Shown: positions 30,837 to 41,406, counted from the stretch's first letter. The stretch: DNA of 64,000 bases from Agrococcus sp. SGAir0287 (GCF_005484985.1 NZ_CP027942.1:2480001-2544000), one strand, 5' to 3'. Numbers and translations are program-made. Notes: a model not told the origin generated them from the letters alone.

Positions 30837-31400
30837 CTACTCCGACTTGAAGGGGAAGCCGAGCGCCTTGAGCAGCGCGCGACCCTCGTCGTCGTTCTTG
30901 GCCGTGGTCACGACGGTGATGTCGAAGCCGCGGACCCGGTCGATGCGGTCCTGGTCGATCTCGTGGAACACCGACTGCTCCTGGAGGCCGAACGTGTAGT
31001 TGCCGTTGCCGTCGAACTGCTTGGGGCTCAGGCCGCGGAAGTCGCGGATGCGGGGCAGCGCGAGCGTCAGCAGACGGTCGAGGAACTCCCACATGCGGTC
31101 GCCGCGCAGCGTCACGTGGGCGCCGATCGGCATGCCCTCGCGCAGCTTGAACTGCGCGATCGACTTGCGTGCCTTCGTGACCATGGGCTTCTGGCCGGTG
31201 ATGGCCGTCAGGTCCTTGATCGCGCCGTCGATGACCTTCGAGTCACGAGCCGCGTCGCCGACGCCCGTGTTCACGACGATCTTCACCAGGCCGGGGACCT
31301 GCATGACGTTCGCGTACTCGAACTGCGAGCGCAGCTGGTCCACGATCTCCGCGCGGTACTGCGCCTTGAGGCGCGGCAGGCGCACTGCCGTGTCAGTCAT
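30837..31400 (-). CDS. rplE: 50S ribosomal protein L5
   Basis: A 187-residue L5 binding 5S r[42 protein letters not shown] and [12 protein letters not shown]. It overlaps the 3' end of rplX by eight bases. Confidence 0.98.
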   Translation of the reverse strand: MTDTAVRLPRLKAQYRAEIVDQLRSQFEYANVMQVPGLVKIVVNTGVGDAARDSKVIDGAIKDLTAITGQKPMVTKARKSIAQFKLREGMPIGAHVTLRGDRMWEFLDRLLTLALPRIRDFRGLSPKQFDGNGNYTFGLQEQSVFHEIDQDRIDRVRGFDITVVTTAKNDDEGRALLKALGFPFKSE

Positions 31401-31764
31401 TGCTCTTGATCTCCTTGCCCGAGCGCGTGCTCACACGCACCTTCGTCGTCACCTGGACGCCGTCCTTCTCGACCTTGGTGATCGAGGAGCGGACGCGCGT
31501 CGGCTTCTTGCTCTCCGGGTCGATGAGCGCGACGTTCGACACGTGGATCGGGGCCTCGTGGGTCTCGATGCCACCCGTCTTCGTGCCGCGCTGCGTCTGC
31601 CCGACCTTCACGTGCTTCGTCACGAGGTTCACGCCCTCGACGATCACGCGGTCCTGGTCCTTGAGGACCTCGAGGACGCGGCCGGTCTTGCCACGGTCGC
31701 CGCCGCGGGACTCACGAGCCCCGGCGATGACCTGGACGGTGTCGCCCTTCTTGATGGTCGCCAT
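31393..31764 (-). CDS. rplX: 50S ribosomal protein L24
   Basis: A 123-residue L24 with a KOW motif ([20 protein letters not shown]) at the N-terminus. The GTG before the ATG is rejected; the ATG shares one base with the rplN stop. Confidence 0.97.
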   Translation of the reverse strand: MATIKKGDTVQVIAGARESRGGDRGKTGRVLEVLKDQDRVIVEGVNLVTKHVKVGQTQRGTKTGGIETHEAPIHVSNVALIDPESKKPTRVRSSITKVEKDGVQVTTKVRVSTRSGKEIKSND

Positions 31765-32132
31765 CACAGCACCTCCGGCGCGAGCGAGACGATCTTCATG
31801 AATCGCTTGTCGCGCAGCTCACGGCCGACCGGTCCGAAGATGCGGGTGCCACGGGGGTCACCGTCGTTCTTCAGGATCACGGCGGCGTTCTCGTCGAACT
31901 TGATGTAGGAGCCGTCGGGACGACGGGTCTCCTTCACCGTGCGGACGATGACGGCCTTGACCACATCGCCCTTCTTCACGTTGCCGCCCGGGATGGCGTC
32001 CTTGACCGTGGCGACGATGGTGTCGCCCAGGCCCGCGTAGCGACGGCCGGAGCCGCCGAGCACGCGGATGGTCAGGAGCTCCTTGGCCCCGGTGTTGTCG
32101 GCGACCTTGACGCGGGATTCCTGCTGCAGCAT
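31764..32132 (-). CDS. rplN: 50S ribosomal protein L14
   Basis: A 122-residue L14: [38 protein letters not shown] and [16 protein letters not shown]. Highly conserved; starts the spc part of the cluster. Confidence 0.98.
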   Translation of the reverse strand: MLQQESRVKVADNTGAKELLTIRVLGGSGRRYAGLGDTIVATVKDAIPGGNVKKGDVVKAVIVRTVKETRRPDGSYIKFDENAAVILKNDGDPRGTRIFGPVGRELRDKRFMKIVSLAPEVL

Positions 32133-32148
32133 CTCTGTCTCCCCTGGC

Positions 32149-32433
32149 CTACTTGGCCTTCTCGAGGATCTCCACCAGACGCCAGCGCTTGGTGGCGCTC
32201 GTCGGGCGGGTCTCCGCGATCAGGACGCGGTCGCCGATGCCGGCGCTGTTCTGCTCGTCGTGGGCCTTGACCTTCGACGACGTGCGGATGACCTTGCCGT
32301 AGAGGGGGTGCTTCACGCGATCCTCGACCTCGACGACGATGGTCTTCTCCATCTTGTCGCTCACGACGTAGCCCTGGCGCGACTTGCGGTAGCCGCGCTG
32401 GACCGTGTCGGCTGCCTGTGCCTGCTCGGCCAT
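32149..32433 (-). CDS. rpsQ: 30S ribosomal protein S17
   Basis: A 94-residue S17: [19 protein letters not shown] and the [20 protein letters not shown] signature. Its ATG shares one base with the rpmC stop. Confidence 0.98.
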   Translation of the reverse strand: MAEQAQAADTVQRGYRKSRQGYVVSDKMEKTIVVEVEDRVKHPLYGKVIRTSSKVKAHDEQNSAGIGDRVLIAETRPTSATKRWRLVEILEKAK

Positions 32434-32732
32434 CAGCTCTCCTCGACCTTCTCGGCCTCGGCGGCCTTCTTGGACTTCTTCTTGTCCGCGGCCTTCTCCA
32501 CCGGCGCCGGCGAGGCGCTGATCCCGAGCTCGCGCTCGCGGATGACGGTGTAGAGGCGCGCGATGTCGCGCTTCACGGCGCGCACGCGGCCGTGGCTCTC
32601 GAGCTGGCCGGTCGCCGCCTGGAAGCGCAGGTTGAACAGCTCCTCCTTGGCGCGCTTCAGCTCGGCGACGAGACGCTCGTCGTCGAACGTGGCGAGCTCG
32701 ACGGGCATGAGCTCCTTCGTTCCGATCGCCAT
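32433..32732 (-). CDS. rpmC: 50S ribosomal protein L29 with Lys/Glu tail
   Basis: A 99-residue L29. The core ([34 protein letters not shown]) ends near residue 72. A Lys/Glu/Ala-rich tail of about 25 residues follows. Its ATG overlaps the rplP TAA by one base. Confidence 0.97.
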   Translation of the reverse strand: MAIGTKELMPVELATFDDERLVAELKRAKEELFNLRFQAATGQLESHGRVRAVKRDIARLYTVIRERELGISASPAPVEKAADKKKSKKAAEAEKVEES

Positions 32733-33151
32733 TATGCGTCAGCCTCCTCGCGGGTGATGATGCGTGCCTTGAGCGGCAGCTTGTGGATCGCGCGGGTCAT
32801 GGCCTCGCGAGCCAGCTCCTCGTTGACGCCGGCGACCTCGAAGAGGACGCGACCCGGCTTCACGTTCGCGACCCACCACTCGGGCGAGCCCTTGCCGGAG
32901 CCCATTCGGGTCTCGGCGGGCTTCTTGGTGAGCGGACGGTCGGGGTAGATGTTGATCCACACCTTGCCGCCACGCTTGATGTGACGCGTCATGGCGATGC
33001 GAGCGGACTCGATCTGACGGTTGGTCACGTACGCGGGCGTGAGGGCCTGGATGCCGAACTCGCCGAAGTTGACCTTCGTGCCGCCGGTGGCCTGGCCCGA
33101 GCGCTTCGGGTGGTGCTGCTTGCGGTGCTTGACGCGACGGGGGATCAGCAT
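32732..33151 (-). CDS. rplP: 50S ribosomal protein L16
   Basis: A 139-residue L16: [36 protein letters not shown] and [18 protein letters not shown]. It sits near the peptidyl-transferase centre and A-site tRNA. Confidence 0.98.
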   Translation of the reverse strand: MLIPRRVKHRKQHHPKRSGQATGGTKVNFGEFGIQALTPAYVTNRQIESARIAMTRHIKRGGKVWINIYPDRPLTKKPAETRMGSGKGSPEWWVANVKPGRVLFEVAGVNEELAREAMTRAIHKLPLKARIITREEADA

Positions 33152-33153
33152 GA

Positions 33154-33885
33154 TCAGCCCTCCGATCCGGCGTTCGAGTCGCGGCGGGGGCCACGACGCT
33201 CGGGACGCGACGACTTCTGGTTCGCCTGCTCGCGGGCGAGCTCGCGGTTGGTGATGTCGCCCTTGTAGATCCACACCTTCACGCCGATGCGACCGAACGT
33301 CGTCCGGGCCTCGTAGAAGCCGTAGTCGATGTTGGCGCGCAGCGTGTGCAGGGGCACGCGGCCCTCGCGGTAGAACTCCGAGCGGCTCATCTCGGCGCCG
33401 CCGAGACGGCCCGACACCTGGATGCGGACACCCTTGGCGCCGGCGCGCTGGGCGCCCTGGAGGCCCTTGCGCATCGCACGACGGAACGCGACGCGAGCGC
33501 TGAGCTGCTCCGCGATGCCCTGGGCGACGAGCTGCGCCTCGGCCTCGGGGTTCTTCACCTCGAGGATGTTCAGCTGGATCTGCTTCGACGTGAGCTTCTC
33601 GAGCTCGGCGCGGATGCGCTCGGCCTCCGCACCGCGGCGACCGATGACGATGCCGGGGCGAGCCGTGTGGATGTCCACGCGGACGCGGTCGCGGGTGCGC
33701 TCGATCTCGATGCGCGCGACGCCGGCCCGGTCGAGGCTCTTCTTGAGCATCTCGCGGATCTTGACGTCCTCCGCCACGTAGTCGGCGTAGCGCTGACCGG
33801 GCTTCGACGAGTCGGCGAACCAGCGCGACACGTGGTCGGTGGTGATGCCGAGGCGGAACCCGTACGGGTTGACCTTCTGTCCCAT
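33154..33885 (-). CDS. rpsC: 30S ribosomal protein S3
   Basis: A 243-residue S3 with the KH domain ([20 protein letters not shown]) and the C-terminal [16 protein letters not shown] and [11 protein letters not shown] segments. It ends in a basic disordered tail. Six bases after rplV. Confidence 0.98.
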   Translation of the reverse strand: MGQKVNPYGFRLGITTDHVSRWFADSSKPGQRYADYVAEDVKIREMLKKSLDRAGVARIEIERTRDRVRVDIHTARPGIVIGRRGAEAERIRAELEKLTSKQIQLNILEVKNPEAEAQLVAQGIAEQLSARVAFRRAMRKGLQGAQRAGAKGVRIQVSGRLGGAEMSRSEFYREGRVPLHTLRANIDYGFYEARTTFGRIGVKVWIYKGDITNRELAREQANQKSSRPERRGPRRDSNAGSEG

Positions 33886-33891
33886 TGCTTC

Positions 33892-34254
33892 CTAGACCTC
33901 CGTCTCGGGCGTGGCCAGCACGACGGTGATGTGGCTCGTGCGCTTGTTGATGCGGAAGGCACGACCCTGCGCACGCGGACGGAACCGCTTGAGCGTGGTG
34001 CCCTCGTCGACGAACGCGCGGGACACGTACAGGTCCTGCTCGTCGAGGTACTCGTTCTGCGCGTCGGCCTTCACGCGTGCGTTCGCCATGGCCGAGGCCA
34101 CGAGCTTGCGCACGGGCTCGGCGGCGCTCTGCGGCGCGAACGTGAGGATGGCCATGGCCTCCTCGGCCTGCTTGCCGCGGATGAGGTCCACGACGCGTCG
34201 GGCCTTCTGCGGGGTGATGCGGATGTGCCGCACCCGAGCGATCGACTCGATCAT
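33892..34254 (-). CDS. rplV: 50S ribosomal protein L22
   Basis: A 120-residue L22: [20 protein letters not shown] and the exit-tunnel loop region [20 protein letters not shown], where macrolide-resistance changes arise in other bacteria. Confidence 0.98.
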   Translation of the reverse strand: MIESIARVRHIRITPQKARRVVDLIRGKQAEEAMAILTFAPQSAAEPVRKLVASAMANARVKADAQNEYLDEQDLYVSRAFVDEGTTLKRFRPRAQGRAFRINKRTSHITVVLATPETEV

Positions 34255-34280
34255 CTCTTCCTCCTGTCAGCGTCGCCGCG

Positions 34281-34562
34281 TCAGCGGCGACGGCCCTTCT
34301 TGTCGTCCTTCACGTGGCCGCGGAAGGTCCGCGTCGGCGCGAACTCGCCGAGCTTGTGACCGACCATCGACTCGGTGACGAACACCGGGATGTGCTTGCG
34401 GCCGTCGTGGACCGCGATGGTGTGACCCAGCATCGCGGGCACGATCATCGAGCGGCGCGACCAGGTACGGATGACGTTCTTGCTGCCGGCCTCGTTCTGA
34501 CGGACCACCTTCTGGAACAGGTGGTCGTCGACGAACGGGCCCTTCTTCAGGCTGCGAGGCAT
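34281..34562 (-). CDS. rpsS: 30S ribosomal protein S19
   Basis: A 93-residue S19: [39 protein letters not shown] and the [20 protein letters not shown] signature. Confidence 0.98.
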   Translation of the reverse strand: MPRSLKKGPFVDDHLFQKVVRQNEAGSKNVIRTWSRRSMIVPAMLGHTIAVHDGRKHIPVFVTESMVGHKLGEFAPTRTFRGHVKDDKKGRRR

Positions 34563-34568
34563 CTTGGA

Positions 34569-35408
34569 TTACTTCCGCTTCTTGTTCGTGGACCGGCGAC
34601 GGACGATGAGCTTGTCGCTCTCCTTGTTGGGGCGACGGGTGCGGCCCTCCGGCTTGCCCCACGGGCTCACCGGGTGACGGCCACCGCTCGTCTTGCCCTC
34701 GCCACCACCGTGCGGGTGGTCGACCGGGTTCATCGCCACGCCGCGGACGGTCGGGCGGATGCCCTTCCAGCGGTTGCGGCCGGCCTTGCCCCAGTTGATG
34801 TTCGACTGCTCGGCGTTGCCGACCTCGCCGACGGTCGCGCGGCAGCGCGCGTCGACGTTGCGGATCTCGCCCGAGGGCAGACGCAGCTGCGCGTAGGGGC
34901 CGTCCTTGGCGACGAGTCGCACCGACGCACCGGCCGAGCGCGCCATCTTCGCGCCGCCGCCGGGGCGGAGCTCGATGGCGTGGATGACCGTTCCCGTGGG
35001 GATGTTGCGCAGCGGCAGGTTGTTGCCCGGCTTGATGTCCGCGCCGGCACCCGACTCCACGACGTCGCCCTGCGAGAGCTTGTTCGGGGCCAGGATGTAG
35101 CGCTTCGTGCCGTCCTCGAAGTGCAGCAGCGCGATGCGCGCCGTGCGGTTGGGGTCGTACTCGATGTGCGCGACGCGGGCGTTCACGCCGTCCTTGTCGT
35201 TGCGACGGAAGTCGATGACGCGGTACTGGCGCTTGTGGCCACCGCCGATGTGGCGGGTGGTGATGCGACCGGTGTTGTTGCGACCGCCCGTCTTGGGCAG
35301 CGGACGGAGCAGCGACTTCTCAGGGGTCGAGCGCGTGATCTCCGCGAAGTCGGCGACCGACGAGCCACGACGACCCGGGGTCGTCGGCTTGTACTTGCGA
35401 ATAGCCAT
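34569..35408 (-). CDS. rplB: 50S ribosomal protein L2
   Basis: A 279-residue L2 with [20 protein letters not shown] and the C-terminal [20 protein letters not shown] loop near the peptidyl-transferase centre. Full length. Confidence 0.98.
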   Translation of the reverse strand: MAIRKYKPTTPGRRGSSVADFAEITRSTPEKSLLRPLPKTGGRNNTGRITTRHIGGGHKRQYRVIDFRRNDKDGVNARVAHIEYDPNRTARIALLHFEDGTKRYILAPNKLSQGDVVESGAGADIKPGNNLPLRNIPTGTVIHAIELRPGGGAKMARSAGASVRLVAKDGPYAQLRLPSGEIRNVDARCRATVGEVGNAEQSNINWGKAGRNRWKGIRPTVRGVAMNPVDHPHGGGEGKTSGGRHPVSPWGKPEGRTRRPNKESDKLIVRRRSTNKKRK

Positions 35409-35426
35409 GTGTGTGGTCCTCTACCC

Positions 35427-35723
35427 TCAGCCGACAGCCGTGAAGATGTCGATCGAGCCGGAGCGGAGCGTGACGATGGCACGCTTCGTGTCCTTGCGCT
35501 TGCCCATGCCGAAGCGGGTGCGGCGCGTCTTGCCCTGGCGGTTGAGCGTGTTCACGCGCTCGACCTTGACGCCGAAGATCTTCTCGATGGCGAGACGGAT
35601 CTCGGTCTTCGAGGCGCGCGGGTCGACCTCGAACGTGTAGCTGCCGCGGTCGATGAGCGAGTAGCTCTTCTCCGAGACGATCGGACGCAGGATGACGTCG
35701 CGCGGGTCCTTCTGGATGCTCAT
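35427..35723 (-). CDS. rplW: 50S ribosomal protein L23
   Basis: A 98-residue L23: [20 protein letters not shown] and [20 protein letters not shown]. It lies at the tunnel exit, where SRP and trigger factor dock. The ATG at 35723 follows the rplD stop by five bases. Confidence 0.97.
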   Translation of the reverse strand: MSIQKDPRDVILRPIVSEKSYSLIDRGSYTFEVDPRASKTEIRLAIEKIFGVKVERVNTLNRQGKTRRTRFGMGKRKDTKRAIVTLRSGSIDIFTAVG

Positions 35724-35728
35724 CGGTC

Positions 35729-36577
35729 CTACTCCTTCTCTGCCTCGGCGGCGTCGTCGGCCTTCGCCGACTTCGCCTTCGGCGCCTTCTTGGCGGGGGC
35801 GGCCTCGGCGGTCTCGTCGGCGTCGGCCTTCGCGGCCTTGGCCTTCGGCGCCTTCGTGGCGGGCTCGGCGACGGCGGTCTCGTCGGCGTCGGCCTTCGCG
35901 GCCTTCGCCTTCGGCGCCTTCTTCGCGGCCTCGACCTCGACGGTCTCGCCCGTGCGCGCCTCGACGAAGCCCTGGTAGGCGGCCTTCGTGAAGACGATGT
36001 CGTCGCTCACGAGCACGTCGTACGCGTTCAGCTGGTCCCACGTGAGCACGTGGACGTTGCCGAGGTTGCGCACCGACAGCCACGACGACTCCTCGTCGCG
36101 GTGCAGCACGACCAGCACGTTCTTCGACGTCGCCACCGACGCGAGCAGCGCCACGGCCGTCTTCGTCGAGGGGACGTCGCCGGAGACGAGCGACTCCACG
36201 ACGTGGAGACGGCCGCCACGAGCGCGGTCCGAGAGCGCGCCGCGGAGCGCGGCGGCGATCATCTTCTTGGGGGTGCGCTGCGAGTAGTCGCGCGGCGTCG
36301 GGCCGTGCACGACGCCACCGCCACGGTGCTCGGGCTGGCGGATCGAGCCCTGGCGCGAACGGCCGGTGCCCTTCTGCTTGAACGGCTTGCGACCGGCGCC
36401 GGAGACCTCGCCGCGGTTCTTCGTCTTGTGCGTGCCCTGGCGCGCGGCAGCGAGCTGCGCCACGACCACCTGGTGGATGAGGGGCACGTTCGTCTGGACG
36501 TCGAAGAGCGACTCGGGCAGCTCGAGCGAGCCGGCCTTCGCACCCTTGGCGTCGAGGACGTCGACCTTGTTCGCCAT
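35729..36577 (-). CDS. rplD: 50S ribosomal protein L4 with repetitive Ala/Lys/Asp tail
   Basis: A 282-residue L4. The core to about residue 218 is normal ([40 protein letters not shown]). After that come three near-repeats of roughly 20 residues built on [16 protein letters not shown], followed by an acidic end. The DNA of these repeats is also nearly identical, so copy number may be unstable. Confidence 0.97.
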   Translation of the reverse strand: MANKVDVLDAKGAKAGSLELPESLFDVQTNVPLIHQVVVAQLAAARQGTHKTKNRGEVSGAGRKPFKQKGTGRSRQGSIRQPEHRGGGVVHGPTPRDYSQRTPKKMIAAALRGALSDRARGGRLHVVESLVSGDVPSTKTAVALLASVATSKNVLVVLHRDEESSWLSVRNLGNVHVLTWDQLNAYDVLVSDDIVFTKAAYQGFVEARTGETVEVEAAKKAPKAKAAKADADETAVAEPATKAPKAKAAKADADETAEAAPAKKAPKAKSAKADDAAEAEKE

Positions 36578-36579
36578 GA

Positions 36580-37230
36580 TCAGGCTCCCTTCACGGCGTT
36601 GCGGACGAAGACGATGCGGCCGCGAGCACCGGGGACGGCGCCCTTGACGAGCAGCAGACCCTTCTCGGCGTCGACGGCGTGCACCGTGAGGTTCTGGACG
36701 GTGACGCGGTCGCCGCCCATGCGGCCGGCCATGCGCATGCCGCGGAAGACGCGCGAGGGCGTCGACGAGGCACCGATCGAGCCGGGCTTGCGGTGGTTGC
36801 GGTGCGCACCGTGCGATGCCGAGACGCCCGCGAAGTTGTGGCGCTTCATGACGCCGGCGAAGCCCTTGCCCTTGGACGTGCCCACGACGTCGACCTTCTG
36901 GCCGGCCTGGAACACGTCGACCGCGATCTCCTGGCCGAGCTCGTACTCGGAGGCGTTGGCGGTGCGGACCTCGGTGAGGTGGCGGCGCGGCGTCGTGCCG
37001 GCAGCCTTGAAGTGACCGGCCTTGGGCTGGTTCACCTTGCGGGGGTCGATCGAGCCGAACGCGATCTGGATCGCGTCGTAGCCGTCACGCTCGGGCGTGC
37101 GGATCTGCGTGACCACGTTGGGCGTGATCTCGACGACGGTGACGGGCACGAGCTTGTTCTGCTCGTCCCACACCTGCGTCATGCCGAGCTTCCGGCCCAG
37201 CAGACCCTGAGTCGTTGCGAGGGTGGACAT
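36580..37230 (-). CDS. rplC: 50S ribosomal protein L3
   Basis: A 216-residue L3: [36 protein letters not shown] and [20 protein letters not shown]. Eight bases after rpsJ. Confidence 0.98.
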   Translation of the reverse strand: MSTLATTQGLLGRKLGMTQVWDEQNKLVPVTVVEITPNVVTQIRTPERDGYDAIQIAFGSIDPRKVNQPKAGHFKAAGTTPRRHLTEVRTANASEYELGQEIAVDVFQAGQKVDVVGTSKGKGFAGVMKRHNFAGVSASHGAHRNHRKPGSIGASSTPSRVFRGMRMAGRMGGDRVTVQNLTVHAVDAEKGLLLVKGAVPGARGRIVFVRNAVKGA

Positions 37231-37238
37231 GCGGTTCC

Positions 37239-37547
37239 TTAGAGCTTGATCTCGATGTTGACGTCGGCAGGGAGGTCGAGGCGCATGAGCGAGTCGACCG
37301 CCTTCGGCGTCGGGTCGACGATGTCGATGAGGCGCTTGTGCGTGCGCTTCTCGAAGTGCTCGCGGCTGTCCTTGTACTTGTGGGGCGAGCGGATGACCGC
37401 CACCACGTTCTTCTCGGTCGGCAGCGGCACGGGGCCCACCACCGTCGCGCCCGCACGGGTCACGGTGTCGACGATCTTCCGCGCCGACGAGTCGATGACC
37501 TCGTGGTCGTACGACTTCAGTCGGATGCGGATCTTCTGTCCCGCCAT
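37239..37547 (-). CDS. rpsJ: 30S ribosomal protein S10
   Basis: A 102-residue S10 (NusE): [20 protein letters not shown] and [20 protein letters not shown]. First gene of the S10 operon; the start at 37547 follows a long leader. Confidence 0.98.
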   Translation of the reverse strand: MAGQKIRIRLKSYDHEVIDSSARKIVDTVTRAGATVVGPVPLPTEKNVVAVIRSPHKYKDSREHFEKRTHKRLIDIVDPTPKAVDSLMRLDLPADVNIEIKL

Positions 37548-37771
37548 GGCTGTCCTTCTCTCATCGACGCGCAGCCGGCATCCCGGACCGCGCATTTGAG
37601 CACTGCTGTGCGCCCTGTTCTTCTGTCAACGCCCCGAGGGGCATGCCGATCCTCCGCAGGACATGCCTGCAGAGCTTCGGCGAAGTGATGTCGATCTGCA
37701 CGCGGCCCAGGATCGTTCGTCCTGTGCACAGCCGAGCAGTGAGCCGCGATCGCGGCGTCTGCAACCTGACG

Positions 37772-37801
37772 ATTCTCGCATGGGTGCGGGAGTGCGTGCA
37801 A
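37772..37801 (-). promoter_or_regulatory. S10 operon promoter
   Basis: Minus strand: TTGCAC (37796-37801), 18-nt spacer, GAGAAT (37772-37777). It is the best promoter match upstream of rpsJ and implies a leader of about 220 nt. Confidence 0.6.
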
Positions 37802-38102
37802 CCCGGGCGTGTCGCATCGGCCGCGAGGGGGCGTCGCGCTGTCCTGCGGCGTGCCGAGGGTGGGTGGGCGGCCGATGTGCGTGATCGGCGCGCGCCGGGG
37901 GTCGACGCGCTGCGACGGCAGCGGAGCGGGGGGCGGCGGGCGCGCGCCTCGCTGCGTTCGTGGGGCGGGCGGATCGGCGTCCTGGCCCGGCCGCCGCGCG
38001 GCGAGCCACCGTCCTCGTCGTGCGGGTCGCTGCGCTCCCCGCAGGCACCGACCCGGTGGGGCGGGGCGTGCCCACCACGAGCCGCCGTCTCGCAGGAGCA
38101 CC

Positions 38103-38244
38103 GGGTCTCGTGACGCGGAGGCGCTGCGCGCCTGCGCTCCTCGACCAGCTGGAGGTGCGACGACCCGATCTCGCGCCGAGGGGGACGCCCACCCCAGCTG
38201 GTCGAGGAGGCCCCGAGCGCCAGCGAGGAGCCGTCACGAGACCC
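38103..38244. repeat. Inverted-repeat element R1
   Basis: Imperfect arms of about 50 bp. The left arm runs from GGGTCTCGTGACGC to CTCCTCGACCAGCTGG (38103-38152). The right arm runs from CCAGCTGGTCGAGGAGG to GTCACGAGACCC (38194-38244). The spacer is 41 bp. Confidence 0.8.
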
Positions 38245-38290
38245 GCGCCACCGACGAACGCCGCGCGAGCGACGCCCCGCGCGGCACGAC

Positions 38291-38395
38291 GGGTCTCGTG
38301 ACGCGGAGGCGCCGCGCGACTGCGCTCCTCGACCAGCTGGGTGTGCAGCTGGTCGAGGAGGCCCCGAGCGACGGCGAGGAGTTGTCACGAGGCCC
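38291..38395. repeat. Inverted-repeat element R2
   Basis: Same arms as R1 but with only a 5-base loop (GTGTG, 38341-38345), so it could fold into one long hairpin of about 50 bp with mismatches. Confidence 0.8.
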
Positions 38396-38490
38396 GAGCC
38401 ACCGCAGGACGGCTGCGCCCCGAGTCGTCAAGCCAGGCGGCGGGTCTCGTGACGCGTGCCCGCCTCGGCGCGGATCGGTATCGTCGCCGC

Positions 38491-39426
38491 ATGCCCGAGG
38501 ACGTCCGCCAGACCGCCCGTTCCAGCCGCGACGCGATGCACGTCGACCCGCTGTGGCCACGGGCCGGCGGCTGGCCCGACCTCGGCGACGAGCCCGTGGA
38601 CGCCGTGCTCGTCGGCCTCGGCACGCATGCGACGAGCATCTCGCCCACCGGCGCGCACGCGACGCCGCTCGCCGTGCGGGAGGCGCTCGCCCGCTTCGCG
38701 CCGCACGCCGCCGGCGCCGATCTCGACGCGCTGCGCGTCGCCGACGCGGGCGACGCCGCCGACCCCGATGGCGACGAGGACGCGGCGGCCGCCCTCGTCG
38801 AGCGCGCCGTCGCTCGCTCGCGGCTCGCGATCGTGCTCGGCGGCGACAACGCCGCCACCGTGCCCGCGGCGCTCGGTTCGTGGCGCGGCGTCGGGGTCGC
38901 GCCGGCGGGCGCCGGCCTCGTCACGCTCGACGCGCACCACGACCTGCGCGACGGACGATCGAACGGCTCCCCCGTGCGCCGCCTCGTCGAGGCGGGTCTC
39001 TCCGGTGCGCGGATCGTGCAGGTCGGCATCCAGGACTTCGCGAACTCGCGCGCGTACGCCGACCGGGCTGCCGACCTCGGCATCGCCGTCGAGACGCGCG
39101 CGGCGGTCGAGGAGGAGCCCGTCGCCGCGATCGTCGAGCGCGCGCTGACCATCGCGGGCGGCGTCTCCGGCCCCATCCACGTCGACGTCGACGTCGACGT
39201 CGTCGACCGGGCCGCGGCGCCGGGCTGCCCGGCATCGATGCCCGGCGGCATCTCCGCGTGGCGGCTGCGCGCCCTCGTCCGCGCCCTCGCTCGCGACCCG
39301 CGCGTCCGCTCCCTCGACCTCACCGAGGTGGACGCGACGGCCGACGCCGCCGACGGCCGCACGGTGCGGCTCGCGGCGCTCTGCGTGCTCGAGGCCCTCG
39401 CGGGCCTCGCCGAGCGCGAGCGGTAG
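38491..39426 (+). CDS. hutG: Formimidoylglutamase-type ureohydrolase (HutG-like)
   Basis: A 311-residue arginase/agmatinase-fold enzyme. Mn ligands are visible in LGGDNA, TLDAHHDLR, and [18 protein letters not shown] closes the site. The family includes arginase, agmatinase and formimidoylglutamase. Beside hutI-hutU-hutH the last is most likely: it would split N-formimino-glutamate, the product of HutI, into glutamate and formamide. It is on the strand opposite hutIUH, separated from them by the tandem repeats, so it has its own promoter. Start is the ATG at 38491. Confidence 0.8.
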   Translation: MPEDVRQTARSSRDAMHVDPLWPRAGGWPDLGDEPVDAVLVGLGTHATSISPTGAHATPLAVREALARFAPHAAGADLDALRVADAGDAADPDGDEDAAAALVERAVARSRLAIVLGGDNAATVPAALGSWRGVGVAPAGAGLVTLDAHHDLRDGRSNGSPVRRLVEAGLSGARIVQVGIQDFANSRAYADRAADLGIAVETRAAVEEEPVAAIVERALTIAGGVSGPIHVDVDVDVVDRAAAPGCPASMPGGISAWRLRALVRALARDPRVRSLDLTEVDATADAADGRTVRLAALCVLEALAGLAERER

Positions 39427-40212
39427 GCGGCGCGTCCCCCTCGTTCGCACGCCTCCCCGATCAGCCGGTCGAGGAGCGCGCGAGCCGCCAGGCGAGCACG
39501 CGTCACGAGACCGCGCGACGGCACCTCCCGCCCAGCCATGCGCGCGGTCGCGTCGAGCGGGCATCTCGCGTGGTCTCGTGACGGCTGCAGCCTTCGGCTG
39601 CGGCCTCCTCGACAAGCTGGCGGGTGCAGGACGATGCGCGTGACCCTTTCGAGGCTCGCTGCGCTCGCACCTCAAGGGGTGCTGTGACCACCCCCACGCA
39701 GCCGGTCGAGGAGCGCGCGAGCCGCCCGGCGAGCACGCGTCACGAGACCACGCGACGGCACCTCCCGCCCAGCCATGCGCGCGGTCGCGTCGAGCGGGCA
39801 TCTCGCGTGGTCTCGTGACGGCTGCAGCCTTCGGCTGCGGCCTCCTCGACCAGCTGGTGGGTGCGCGACGATGCGCGTGACCCTTTCGAGGCTCGCTTCG
39901 CTCGCACCTCAAGGGCCGGATCTTGGAGCCACCCCGATCAGCCGGTCGAGGAGCGCGCGAGCCGCCAGGCGAGTACGCGTCACGAGACCGCGCGACGGCA
40001 CCTCCCGCCCAGCCATGCGCGCGGTCGCGTCGAGCGGGCATCTCGCGTGGTCTCGTGACGGCTGCAGCCTTCGGCTGCGGCCTCCTCGACCAGCTGGTGG
40101 GGGAGGCACATCGATGGGCGTGACCCTTTCGAGGCTCGCTGCGCTCGCACCTCAAGGGCCGGTCGTACGACAGTCGTCCCCGAGCAGCCGATGATGGTAC
40201 GGCCGAGGACCG
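39427..40212. other. Intergenic region filled by tandem repeats
   Basis: There is no gene between the convergent ends of hutG and hutI. Nearly all of it (39463-40164) is three direct repeats of 237-240 bp. The open frames it contains are repeat shadows. Confidence 0.8.
39463..40164. repeat. Three tandem ~238-bp direct repeats
   Basis: Copies begin at 39463, 39700 and 39940, each with AGCCGGTCGAGGAGCGCGCG. They share over ~200 bp nearly identical sequence, ending in a hairpin built of CCCTTTCGAGG and CACCTCAAGGG. Inside each copy, an arm ending GTCACGAGACC and a later arm GGTCTCGTGACG...CTCCTCGACCAGC form a larger inverted repeat of the same family as R1 and R2. Between copies the 15-40 bp junctions differ. 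Confidence 0.85.
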
Positions 40213-41406
40213 TCACACCACCCGCTCGCCCGCCCTCCAGACCGCGTGGGTGAGCGGCACGCCCGCGCGATAGGCGAGATGGGCCACCGATGGGGCGTCG
40301 AGCACGTGGAGGTCGGCGCGGGCGCCGACGCGGATGCGGCCGAGGTCCGGGCGCTCCGGCGCGGGCTCGTCGCGTCCGAGCGCGATCGCGCCGCCGAGCG
40401 TCGCGGCGCGCACCGCCTCCGTCACCGTGAGGCGCTGCTGCAGCACCGCCGTCGCGACGCAGAACGCCATCGAGGTCGTGTACGAGGTGCCCGGGTTCGC
40501 GTTCGTCGCGATCGCGATCGTCGCGCCCGCGTCGACGAGCGCTCGCGCCGGCGCGAGCGGCATGCGCGTCGACAGGTCGCACGCGGGCAGCAGCGTGGCG
40601 ACCGTGCCGCGCGCCCCACCCGTCCACGACGCGGCGAGCATCGCGATCTCCTCGTCGGACACGAAGCCCACGTGGTCGACGCTGCGCGCGCCGAGCTCGA
40701 CCGCGAGGCGGACGCCCGGCCCGGGGCCCAGCTGGTTGCCGTGCACGCGCAGCGCGAGCCCCGCATCCCTGCCCGCCTCGAGCACGCGGCGCGACCGCGC
40801 CTCGTCGAAGGCCCCGCGCTCGCAGAACACGTCGATCGCGTCGACGTGCGGCAGGACGGCGGCGAGCATCGGGCCGACGACCTCGTCGAGGTACGCGTCG
40901 GCGTCGCGCCCGTCGGGCACGAGGTGCGCGCCGAGGAACGTGACGGCGTCGGCGCGCGTCGCGGCGATGCGCGCCGACCGCGCCTCGTCGGCGACGGTGA
41001 GGCCGTAGCCCGTCTTCGTCTCGAACGCCGTCGTGCCGCCGCGCGCCATCTCCTCGACCAGGCGGTCGTAGCGCGCCTGCAGCTCGGCGTCCGTCGCCGC
41101 CCGCGTCGCCGCGACCGTCGTCGCGATGCCGCCCGCCGCGTAGGCCTCCCCCGCCATCCGCGCCTCGAACTCGGCGCCGCGGTCGCCCGCGAAGACGAGG
41201 TGCGTGTGCGCGTCGACCCAGCCGGGCAGCGCCGCACGACCGGCGACGTCGACGCGGTCGTCGGCGGCGGGCGCCGCCGACGACCGGCCCACCCACGCGA
41301 CGACCTCGCCGTCGAGCACCACGGCGGCGTCGTCGAGGCGGCCGCCCGGATGCGCGTCGTCGTTCGTCGTGAGCTCCGCGATGCCCGTGACGAGGGTCGC
41401 GGGCAT
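40213..41406 (-). CDS. hutI: Imidazolonepropionase
   Basis: A 397-residue amidohydrolase converting imidazolonepropionate to formiminoglutamate. Metal ligands: VDAHTHLVF, LRVHGNQLG, VDHVGF. Substrate motifs FETKTGYGL and ATNANPGTSYT are typical of HutI. Its ATG overlaps the hutU stop by one base, making hutH-hutU-hutI one coupled operon. Confidence 0.96.
   Translation of the reverse strand: MPATLVTGIAELTTNDDAHPGGRLDDAAVVLDGEVVAWVGRSSAAPAADDRVDVAGRAALPGWVDAHTHLVFAGDRGAEFEARMAGEAYAAGGIATTVAATRAATDAELQARYDRLVEEMARGGTTAFETKTGYGLTVADEARSARIAATRADAVTFLGAHLVPDGRDADAYLDEVVGPMLAAVLPHVDAIDVFCERGAFDEARSRRVLEAGRDAGLALRVHGNQLGPGPGVRLAVELGARSVDHVGFVSDEEIAMLAASWTGGARGTVATLLPACDLSTRMPLAPARALVDAGATIAIATNANPGTSYTTSMAFCVATAVLQQRLTVTEAVRAATLGGAIALGRDEPAPERPDLGRIRVGARADLHVLDAPSVAHLAYRAGVPLTHAVWRAGERVV

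Larger units (their letters stand above)
37548..38490. other. Intergenic region: S10 leader and promoter, repeat elements
   Basis: This gap has no convincing gene. 37548-37765 is the S10 leader (a GCCCC-TC-GGGGC hairpin at 37632-37643). 37772-37801 is the promoter. About 37802-38102 shows nothing I recognise. 38103-38395 holds two inverted-repeat elements and 38442-38458 a half copy just before hutG. Confidence 0.7.

Noticed and set aside
37802..38102. A small gene or gene remnant upstream of R1
   Set aside because: Frames here are Arg-rich and lack a ribosome site or recognisable protein features.
39463..40164. Tandem repeats as a CRISPR array
   Set aside because: Units are ~238 bp with short variable junctions rather than ~30-bp repeats with equal spacers, and no cas genes are near.
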